DNA of 13,601 bases from the NCBI GenBank assembly GCA_021617435.1, contig JAJWCP010000024.1, positions 1 to 13,601 of the forward strand, read 5' to 3'. Below, piece by piece: positions 7,413-12,104 of this stretch. Position 1 is the stretch's first letter. Every line of letters begins with the position of its first letter. The notes below the pieces were generated by a model. The model did no database searches. It saw only the letters and a list, made by a program, of their open reading frames with translations, and was not told the origin of the DNA. The DNA is from Pseudomonadota bacterium (GTDB taxonomy: Bacteria > Pseudomonadota > Alphaproteobacteria > RF32 > CAG-239). The translations under genes were made by a program, and so were the position numbers.

Positions 7413-7694
7413 AGGGACTTGTCTTACTCGTAAGCTCAGCAAGCTTCGCTAACTCGTTGCGGTCACTTGTTTTGTAAGCTCGCTGTGGTCGCTATCGCTT
7501 TTCTGGCTCGCAAACAAAACTACGTCTGTCAGAGAAAACAATTTCTCAAATTGTTTTCTTACCTCCAGCCCGAGAGGGCGCGAACCGATAGAAAACCTCC
7601 GGTGGAGGTTTTCGTTGTGAGCGGCGCAGTTTTCTTATTTGAGCGAGAAGCGACAGCGCCACGAAGCGAAATTAGAAAACAAGCTGTAAGTCCC
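7413..7694. repeat. non-coding nested inverted-repeat element between the tRNA tail copies
   Basis: No convincing gene lies between the tRNA terminator and 7876. Two arms of about 60 bp, 7465-7524 and 7625-7684, are imperfect reverse complements: both read roughly CTTGTTTT-TAA-TCGCT, then GTGG-CGCT-TCGCTT, ending AAAACT-CG. Between them lie three further hairpins. The first is AGAAAACAATTT (7533-7544) with AAATTGTTTTCT (7548-7559), a perfect 12-bp stem. The second is GCCC-GAGA-GGGC (7568-7579). The third is GAAAACCTCC (7591-7600) with GGAGGTTTTC (7604-7613). GGGACTT near 7415 is matched by AAGTCCC at 7688-7694. This could be a miniature palindromic element (MITE-like) or a structured RNA; I see no transposase or integrase. 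Confidence 0.6.
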
Positions 7695-7718
7695 GCCGCT
7701 GACGCCATAAAAACAAGT
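7688..7718. repeat. 31-bp direct repeat, copy 2 (orphan tRNA-Arg 3' fragment)
   Basis: Identical to 7345-7375. It carries the 3' half of the T arm, the acceptor 3' strand and the CCA of tRNA-Arg with no 5' part upstream, so it cannot make a tRNA. A second, diverged copy of the terminator follows it. Confidence 0.9.
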
Positions 7719-7739
7719 TGCCCTCGGGGCGGCTTTTTT
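7717..7739 (+). terminator. second, diverged copy of the tRNA terminator
   Basis: GTTGCCC (7717-7723) pairs with GGGCGGC (7727-7733) around TCG, followed by six Ts. It occupies the same place relative to the repeated tRNA tail as the first terminator, so the duplication covered tail plus terminator. The loop and stem have since diverged while keeping pairing. Confidence 0.75.
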
Positions 7740-7743
7740 AATT

Positions 7744-7778
7744 CCCCTCTATGGAGGGGTGCCGAAGGCGGGGTGGTT
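7744..7778. repeat. short interspersed hairpin repeat (CCCCTC/GAGGGG type)
   Basis: CCCCTC (7744-7749) and GAGGGG (7754-7759) form a hairpin, followed by GTGCCGAAGGCGGGGTGG. This resembles the common bacterial intergenic repeat that translates as SPLWRGAEGGV. I recall the motif from general knowledge and could not check it. It lies just before the first pilin leader. Confidence 0.5.
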
Positions 7779-7830
7779 TATTGCAACTTATACACAAGCC
7801 GGACTCGTAAATATTGCAAAAAAAAAACGC

Positions 7831-7876
7831 GAGCTAAAATCTTCTCAAAACTAACTTTTTGAGAGGATTTTAGCTC
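7831..7876 (+). promoter_or_regulatory. 5'-UTR hairpin burying the ribosome binding site of pilin 1
   Basis: The 20-nt arm 7831-7850 pairs with 7857-7876 around the loop CTAACT, with every position paired apart from one T-G wobble. The 3' arm ends at the base before the ATG (7877) and contains the only plausible Shine-Dalgarno, GAGAGGA (7861-7867). If transcription starts upstream of 7831, the ribosome site is sequestered. A TTGCAA/TAAAAT pair (7814-7840, 15-bp spacer) could instead start transcription inside the 5' arm and avoid the fold. The same structure precedes pilin 2. Confidence 0.7.
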
Positions 7877-8067
7877 ATGAACACACAACATACTAAATTT
7901 TCAGGCTCTAACATAAACCCACAATCCGCCACCACTATATCGTCACCATCGGGCTTGACCCGATGGTCCAGGTCCAACCAATTAGCTAATTTGCCCCACC
8001 TGGATATTCGGGTCAAGCCCGAATATGACAGCATTGAGAATACCGGACGTTCTATGGTGGAAATGCT
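7852..8067 (+). repeat. 216-bp pilin leader cassette, copy 1
   Basis: Identical base for base, as read by eye, to 10096-10311. It spans the loop and 3' arm of the UTR hairpin, the start codon, the 57-codon prepilin leader and the first few codons of the mature pilin. Similarity continues upstream to about 7784 with scattered differences and no length change. Downstream it drops sharply at 8068. Confidence 0.93.
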
Positions 8068-8641
8068 TGGGGTACTTGCTATTATCGGAGTTTTAAGCGT
8101 TGGGGCGATTGCAGGCTATTCCAAAGCAATGATGAAATATAAACTTAACAAACAGTCGGAGCAGTTAAATACCATCATTAACGCCTCAATTCGCTATTAT
8201 AATGATTTAAAACTGAAAAACCCTGACAGCAACCAATATGATCTTGCACCTATACTTGAAAAGCTGGGTGAGATTCCTCAAGAAATGAAACATTATCAAG
8301 GCAGCAATCTCTATCTTCGCGATATTTTCGGGCACACAATATCTGTTTATTATCACCGCACCAATTATCTTGGAATTATTGAATACATAGACAAAAGCAG
8401 CCATAGCATGGAAGCCTGCCGCAACACTATTATCACCGCCAAAGAAAATCATGCCGACATTGATTCTGTATTTTTCCGCAATGATTACTCTGATAATCAA
8501 GAATGGAGTAATGACATATATGGCGACAAAGAATGCTTTAACAGCAGAACATGCCTTAAAGATATGACAATGCAGCAAATTGACGATGCATGCAAATTTT
8601 GCGCGTCCGATCAATGCTTGCTTTATATCACCATCAGATAA
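7877..8641 (+). CDS. type IV pilin-like (pseudopilin) protein 1 with long repeat-bearing leader
   Basis: An exported pilin-like subunit. The class III signal is G57|RSMVE, with Glu62 at +5 as in type IV pilins, followed by the hydrophobic helix MLGVLAIIGVLSVGAIAGY (63-81) and SKAMMKYKLNK. The leader before the cleavage site is 57 residues, far longer than usual, and residues 22-51 are encoded by a palindromic repeat. The mature C-terminal half is soluble with six cysteines (181, 220, 226, 239, 242, 247), likely disulfide-bonded. The middle (about 93-180) resembles nothing I know and differs from pilin 2. The ATG is the first in frame and the ribosome site lies within a hairpin. No pilus assembly genes are nearby. 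The stop abuts that of the convergent lipoprotein gene. Internal translation starting closer to residue 57 cannot be excluded. Confidence 0.82.
   Translation: MNTQHTKFSGSNINPQSATTISSPSGLTRWSRSNQLANLPHLDIRVKPEYDSIENTGRSMVEMLGVLAIIGVLSVGAIAGYSKAMMKYKLNKQSEQLNTIINASIRYYNDLKLKNPDSNQYDLAPILEKLGEIPQEMKHYQGSNLYLRDIFGHTISVYYHRTNYLGIIEYIDKSSHSMEACRNTIITAKENHADIDSVFFRNDYSDNQEWSNDIYGDKECFNSRTCLKDMTMQQIDDACKFCASDQCLLYITIR
7942..8029. repeat. 88-bp nested palindromic repeat inside pilin 1 leader
   Basis: An imperfect inverted repeat bounded by GTCA/TGAC. Each half is itself a hairpin, ATCGGG-CTTGA-CCCGAT on the left and ATTCGGG-TCAAG-CCCGAAT on the right, with an inner TCCAGGT/ACCTGGA pair. Read on either strand it encodes a similar peptide (SGLTR...RVKP), a known property of alphaproteobacterial and Rickettsia-type palindromic elements that insert into genes. 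Here it is open in the pilin frame and adds 30 residues. Confidence 0.85.
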
Positions 8642-9484
8642 TTACTTTGCTTGTTTTTTTGGAACCCACTGATGATAAGAGCCGTCTTCTGAAACTTGTT
8701 TTTCCATTTCTTCAGTAGGCGGCACCGGTCTGCCAATAGCAAAATGCGCCCTATATGGTTTTAGTTGTTCAACAACTTTTACCGCCTCAGCCGAAAGTTG
8801 TGTGCGGTACTCCTGCATACAATTATCCATGCTTTCTGATTTATTAGCATTCTCATTTTTATAAGCCTTATCAAGACAAGCCATAGCGTCATCATAAACT
8901 TTTATGTTATCAAAGCGCGACGCCGCGATTTTAATTGCCGAATTAATCATTGGAACCGGTAATCCTTGCTCAAATATACGCCAATCCACTTGCGGATTAA
9001 ACATTATATAATCCACAACCGCCCCTTCCAAAGGAATGCCGCGTTCTTTTTGCTTATCCATTGCCTCATCTAAATTATCAACATAAGTTCCTAACACCCG
9101 ATGTAACGCTTTTATATCTAAAGGGTGCGCTTTAACCATTAAATTTATATTTTCTTGCTGCATTTGCGCAATAAGCCGCTTTTTAAGTTCAAGCTGATTC
9201 ATAAGGCCGTGCATATAATAAACTCTGAGTTCGGCATCAAAAACTCTGTTTTCGTCTTCTCGGGCGATTGCCTCAATTTGCGCCCGCTGGTCAGGATTAT
9301 TGTTTTCAACCCCCAAAGCTTGCAGAACCAAGGTGTTATGTTCATCATACATCAAAACCGATAATGAAAATTCATCTTCAATATTGTAGGTGTTGGTATC
9401 CAAATAGCTTTTAGGCTCATCTTTTTTCTGGCAGGCGCCAAGCAATAACACTGCGCATAACACTGATAAAATTTTTGTCTTCAT
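8642..9484 (-). CDS. predicted lipoprotein of unknown function, 280 aa
   Basis: The signal peptide ends in a lipobox, LLLGAC with Cys18 as the lipid-anchored residue, followed by QKKDEP (no Asp at +2, so outer-membrane sorting is plausible). The mature part is charged and mostly helical, with repeated Asn/Gln/Glu-rich stretches (AQIEAIAREDENRVF, LIAQMQQENIN) and a Pro-rich, charged C terminus. Two cysteines lie near residues 210-220 (AMACLDKAY, MDNCMQEY). I recognise no family. AAAGGAG lies about 6 nt before the ATG. It sits 25 bp after the 9510-9959 gene on the same strand, so the two are probably cotranscribed. The pair lies exactly between the two pilin genes, which may indicate a surface or envelope role; that is guesswork from position. 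Confidence 0.78.
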   Translation of the reverse strand: MKTKILSVLCAVLLLGACQKKDEPKSYLDTNTYNIEDEFSLSVLMYDEHNTLVLQALGVENNNPDQRAQIEAIAREDENRVFDAELRVYYMHGLMNQLELKKRLIAQMQQENINLMVKAHPLDIKALHRVLGTYVDNLDEAMDKQKERGIPLEGAVVDYIMFNPQVDWRIFEQGLPVPMINSAIKIAASRFDNIKVYDDAMACLDKAYKNENANKSESMDNCMQEYRTQLSAEAVKVVEQLKPYRAHFAIGRPVPPTEEMEKQVSEDGSYHQWVPKKQAK

Positions 9485-9509
9485 TTATAGCTCCTTTAAT
9501 TTAATGCTT

Positions 9510-9959
9510 CTATTTTCTGGTTAAAACGCTCATTAAGTTTTTACGCGCATGTTCGGTAAAGCCTTTAAAATCTATCCCGAACACTTCAAGCACATCGCCT
9601 TGTAAATCAAAAGTCATTACCACATAACCGGATTCAAAAGGCGTAAATACTAAATCTATGCGGTCATCAGGGGTTATATCGGTTTTGCTGACGATTCCTC
9701 CGGTACACATCACATCTTTCGGATCTTCCTGCGTCACAAATGAACAAGCTATACCGTGCTTTAAGTCATCGTAAAGCAACAACATTTTTCCAACTCTGCC
9801 TTTAAGCGCCATAATCCGCACTTCGCCGCTGAAAATTTCGCCCTCTTCACCCCGCGGCTGCCAATTTCCGTATAAAGCGCTGTAATCATTAAGTTCTGTT
9901 GCTCCGGCAGAAAAAGCAAATAAACACAAAGCAAGTATTAACAAATATTTTTTCATCAT
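9510..9959 (-). CDS. small exported protein of unknown function, 149 aa
   Basis: MMKKYLLILALCLFAFSAGA is a Sec signal peptide with an AGA cleavage site before TE. The mature part of about 129 residues is beta-rich: YGNWQPRGEEGEIFSGEVRIM, then IDLVFTPFESGYVVMTFDLQGDVLEVFGID. Two cysteines (around 72 and 85) could form one disulfide in the periplasm. The opening LYGNWQPR is reminiscent of lipocalin-like or small periplasmic domains that start with a G-x-W motif, but I cannot assign one. Two start codons are adjacent; GAGAG lies 3 nt from the first and 6 nt from the second, so the second (9956) is perhaps the one used. It is first of a two-gene unit with the lipoprotein. The 68 bp upstream, before the second pilin leader region begins at about 10028, shows no clear promoter. 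Confidence 0.75.
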   Translation of the reverse strand: MMKKYLLILALCLFAFSAGATELNDYSALYGNWQPRGEEGEIFSGEVRIMALKGRVGKMLLLYDDLKHGIACSFVTQEDPKDVMCTGGIVSKTDITPDDRIDLVFTPFESGYVVMTFDLQGDVLEVFGIDFKGFTEHARKNLMSVLTRK

Positions 9960-10074
9960 AATCTCTCATCAAAGCTGCAACTGATAATAAGTATATGCGT
10001 AAAATTTTGATTTTGGATAAATAAATACAACTTATACACAGCACGGACTCGTAAATATTGCAAAAAAAAAACGC

Positions 10075-10120
10075 AAGCTAAAATCTTTTTAAACTTAACT
10101 TTTTGAGAGGATTTTAGCTC
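10075..10120 (+). promoter_or_regulatory. 5'-UTR hairpin burying the ribosome binding site of pilin 2
   Basis: Same fold as before pilin 1. AGCTAAAATC (10076-10085) pairs with GATTTTAGCT (10110-10119), then TTTTTAAA (10086-10093) with TTTGAGAG (10102-10109). Compared with copy 1, two C-to-T changes in the 5' arm turn C-G pairs into U-G wobbles, so the RNA fold survives although the DNA palindrome is damaged. The outermost and the loop-closing pairs are lost. Confidence 0.65.
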
Positions 10121-10311
10121 ATGAACACACAACATACTAAATTTTCAGGCTCTAACATAAACCCACAATCCGCCACCACTATATCGTCACCATCGGGCTT
10201 GACCCGATGGTCCAGGTCCAACCAATTAGCTAATTTGCCCCACCTGGATATTCGGGTCAAGCCCGAATATGACAGCATTGAGAATACCGGACGTTCTATG
10301 GTGGAAATGCT
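10096..10311 (+). repeat. 216-bp pilin leader cassette, copy 2
   Basis: Identical to 7852-8067, at an offset of 2244 bp and in direct orientation. The right boundary lies inside the codons for the first residues of the mature pilin helix. Confidence 0.93.
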
Positions 10312-10915
10312 CGGCGTACTCGCTATTATTGGCGTGCTTTCAGTCGGTGCCATCGCCGGTTATTCCAAAGCAATGATGAAGTACAAACTTAACAAACATG
10401 CGGAAGCGGTTAATATGTTGATAAACAATGTGCTTTCTATCAAAGATAGGCTTCAACACACCTCGGACGGTATAAGCAATTATAGCACTTTATTATATAA
10501 AATGAATATGCTTCCTGACGGCATTACTTTAATTGCCGCCAACACATTGCAAGAAAAATATTTTAAAAGAACTCTGTACGTACAATACAACAATGTAAAA
10601 TATTCCCGTCCCGATGGGACTCAGGCTCAAAATGATTTCGGAGGTATTGTTTTTACGCTTCAACCAACTGCTCAAGATAAAGAAATATGCCGCAACATTT
10701 TATTTGCCGCCAAAGAAAATTCTGCCAACTTATGGCAGGTAAACACCATACAGTATACCGCAAATGGCTCACAAAATGTAGGGCAAGCCATCAAAGGCGA
10801 TAGTTATTGCACAAAAAACAGCAAATGCCTTCATAACATGACCTTAAATGATACTGACGCCGTATGCGATGTTTGCTCAGGCACATATTGCAATATCTCA
10901 GTATTATATAAATAA
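10121..10915 (+). CDS. type IV pilin-like (pseudopilin) protein 2 with long repeat-bearing leader
   Basis: A paralogue of pilin 1. Residues 1-92 are identical to it, including the 57-residue leader, the G57|RSMVE cleavage site with Glu62 at +5, and the hydrophobic helix. Beyond residue 92 the sequences diverge so far that the middle region is barely alignable. Six cysteines (190, 230, 236, 249, 252, 257) keep the same relative spacing as in pilin 1, and CRN, the AKEN motif and MT-x-D survive around them, so the disulfide-bonded tail is common to both. The helix codons differ from pilin 1 at 19 positions although the protein there is the same. A terminator follows directly, so this is a one-gene transcript. 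It could be a minor pilin or pseudopilin; the partner assembly machine is not in this window. Confidence 0.82.
   Translation: MNTQHTKFSGSNINPQSATTISSPSGLTRWSRSNQLANLPHLDIRVKPEYDSIENTGRSMVEMLGVLAIIGVLSVGAIAGYSKAMMKYKLNKHAEAVNMLINNVLSIKDRLQHTSDGISNYSTLLYKMNMLPDGITLIAANTLQEKYFKRTLYVQYNNVKYSRPDGTQAQNDFGGIVFTLQPTAQDKEICRNILFAAKENSANLWQVNTIQYTANGSQNVGQAIKGDSYCTKNSKCLHNMTLNDTDAVCDVCSGTYCNISVLYK
10186..10273. repeat. 88-bp nested palindromic repeat inside pilin 2 leader
   Basis: An identical copy of 7942-8029, again in frame. The opposite strand is also open across it (about 10114-10353), which follows from the palindrome and is not a gene. Confidence 0.85.
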
Positions 10916-10919
10916 GCAA

Positions 10920-10945
10920 AAAGCCGCTTAATAAAAAGCGGCTTT
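10920..10945. terminator. bidirectional terminator between pilin 2 and the thioredoxin-like gene
   Basis: AAAGCCGCTT (10920-10929) pairs perfectly with AAGCGGCTTT (10936-10945). The T run is better on the minus strand (five Ts), so it mainly ends the minus-strand gene, but it also closes the pilin transcript. Confidence 0.82.
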
Positions 10946-10966
10946 GGGGTTAGGTTTCAGTTACAA

Positions 10967-11314
10967 TTATTTTAAGTATGGCTTAATCAAAGCCTCAAAC
11001 TTGGCGGTCTGACGCGGCGCCCACCCCATAACATAGTTATCACCGATAACAAACATCGGAGTTCCGATTTGGTTGCCGAGCTTAAACTTTTTAGCGGCTT
11101 TAACCATTAAGTCAAACCCCTCTTTAGTGGCAACGTCAACTTTAACCATCTCTATATCGGGGTGGTGTTTGTTGATATAAGCGCTTGCTGCGCGGCAATG
11201 TCCGCAATTTTCAGCGTAAAAGTAATAAATTTTGCCGGAATCAAACCCGTCACTTTGTCCGCAGCCCGTAAGCATAAAAAATGCCGCGCACAATGCAAAT
11301 AAAAGCTTTTTCAT
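10967..11314 (-). CDS. thioredoxin-fold lipoprotein with CGHC active site
   Basis: A small membrane-anchored thiol-disulfide protein. The signal peptide MKKLLFALCAAFFMLTGC carries a lipobox with lipidated Cys18, so it should face the periplasm. The thioredoxin/glutaredoxin fold is marked by IYYFYAENCGHC (active-site Cys37 and Cys40) and the cis-proline loop GTPMFVIGD (Pro86). The total of 115 residues is short, the mature domain being about glutaredoxin size. CGHC is the dithiol found in protein-disulfide-isomerase-like proteins, so an oxidase or isomerase role is possible, for instance on the cysteine-rich pilins next door. That link is inference from position only. GGAG lies 11 nt before the ATG. 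It follows the 11332-11928 gene by 17 bp on the same strand and is probably cotranscribed. Confidence 0.86.
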   Translation of the reverse strand: MKKLLFALCAAFFMLTGCGQSDGFDSGKIYYFYAENCGHCRAASAYINKHHPDIEMVKVDVATKEGFDLMVKAAKKFKLGNQIGTPMFVIGDNYVMGWAPRQTAKFEALIKPYLK

Positions 11315-11331
11315 AATTATTTCAACTCCGG

Positions 11332-11928
11332 TTATTCAATGCAACAATCAACGGCTTTGCGCACAAATGCCTTCATTTTGGCAAGCGTGCCTTGCGGCTT
11401 TTCTTCCGCAACGGTTTCAGAAACGGTTGTCGCCGGAATTTTTGCCATTTCTTCATCTACTTTTTTACTGATTTTTTTAACATCGGCAAGGCTGTCTTCA
11501 ACCCATTTAAGATTTTCAACCTGAAGCATGTTCATATTTAATCCCCAAAACAGGCAATACATGTCATACGCTTTGTTAAACAAAGCATATGCCTGCTCTT
11601 TGTTGCCCAAACTCTGTTGCTTGGTGCCAACTTCCATAAGACGCATACAGGTTGCGAGCAAGTGCTTTGAAATGCACCAAACTTCACCCTCATACGCCGG
11701 AATAATTTTTTGCATTAATTCTTTGCGGGTTTGACGAACTTCTTCAATCAAATCATAAAATGCCGGTTTGCCGGTTTTAGCGCCGGAAAACACCAAATGT
11801 TCCTCAATTGAAATTAAGTTCATAATAGCGATGGTTAAATCTTGGTCAGATGATAAATCTTTCGGATTTACCTTTTTGCGATTGTCCATACGCTCAACAA
11901 ATTCTTTAACGTTTTTTGCTTTTTCCAT
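11332..11928 (-). CDS. hypothetical helical protein, 198 aa
   Basis: I do not recognise a family. The protein is cytosolic (no signal peptide or membrane helix), charged and almost entirely helical. The middle (about 75-150, EVWCISKHLLATCMRLMEVG, NKEQAYALFNKAYDMYCLFWGL) resembles one or two TPR-like helix pairs. The stretch 145-165 (VEDSLADVKKISKKVDEEMAK) could form a short coiled coil. A flexible Thr/Glu/Pro linker (TTVSETVAEEKPQ) leads to a basic C-terminal segment KMKAFVRKAVDCC. The start ATG has AGAGG about 8 nt upstream and a good promoter at 11972-11999. It is first in a two-gene unit with the thioredoxin-like lipoprotein and divergent from the MATE gene. Confidence 0.78.
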   Translation of the reverse strand: MEKAKNVKEFVERMDNRKKVNPKDLSSDQDLTIAIMNLISIEEHLVFSGAKTGKPAFYDLIEEVRQTRKELMQKIIPAYEGEVWCISKHLLATCMRLMEVGTKQQSLGNKEQAYALFNKAYDMYCLFWGLNMNMLQVENLKWVEDSLADVKKISKKVDEEMAKIPATTVSETVAEEKPQGTLAKMKAFVRKAVDCCIE

Positions 11929-11971
11929 AATTGTTACCTCTCAAACTAAACATTACAAAATTTATATGTAT

Positions 11972-11999
11972 TGTATAATCTATGTGTTCTCAATGTCAA
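11972..11999 (-). promoter_or_regulatory. sigma70 promoter for the 11928-10967 unit
   Basis: On the minus strand a perfect TTGACA (11999-11994) is followed by TATACA (11977-11972) after 16 bp, or TACAAT after 18 bp. The leader to the ATG at 11928 is about 40 nt. Confidence 0.65.
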
Positions 12000-12049
12000 G
12001 ACAAATTTTATTTTGCGCAAAAAAATTTTGCAAACAAAAAAAATAAATA

Positions 12050-12077
12050 TTTACAATTTAAAAATGATGGGTATATT
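12050..12077 (+). promoter_or_regulatory. probable promoter of the MATE transporter gene
   Basis: TTTACA (12050-12055), a 16-bp spacer and TATATT (12072-12077) lie 27 bp upstream of the ATG at 12105. It is back to back with the promoter of the divergent unit. Confidence 0.5.
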
Positions 12078-12104
12078 TTGCCACGATATATCACGGAGAA
12101 AATA

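Noticed and set aside
7465..7684. CRISPR array in the repeat-rich region after the tRNA
   Set aside because: The repeats are inverted, unequal and not regularly spaced by unique spacers, and no cas gene is present.
7788..7796. Replication origin because of the DnaA-box-like site
   Set aside because: Only one box occurs per pilin leader, with no cluster, no AT-rich unwinding region next to several boxes, and no dnaA or parA gene nearby.
7467..7862. Plus-strand open frame of 131 codons between the tRNA and pilin 1
   Set aside because: It runs through the inverted-repeat element, the orphan tRNA tail, a terminator and the hairpin repeat, has no ribosome binding site, and its translation is explained by those repeats (for example SPLWRGAEGGV).
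8207..8614. Minus-strand 135-codon frame inside pilin 1
   Set aside because: It is antisense to the pilin coding region, with no ribosome site and a composition that looks like a mirror of the pilin codons.
7852..10311. Composite transposon formed by the two 216-bp repeats
   Set aside because: There is no transposase, no terminal inverted repeats at the cassette ends and no target-site duplication; the repeats coincide with gene leaders.
10114..10353. Minus-strand open frame opposite the pilin 2 leader
   Set aside because: It exists because the palindromic repeat reads as a similar peptide on both strands; the pilin frame has the signal, helix and start context.
11982..12104. Longer N terminus for the MATE transporter
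   Set aside because: The extra 41 codons overlap the promoter, lack a ribosome site and would place an odd Cys/Lys/Phe-rich tail before the conserved MTAGSP start.
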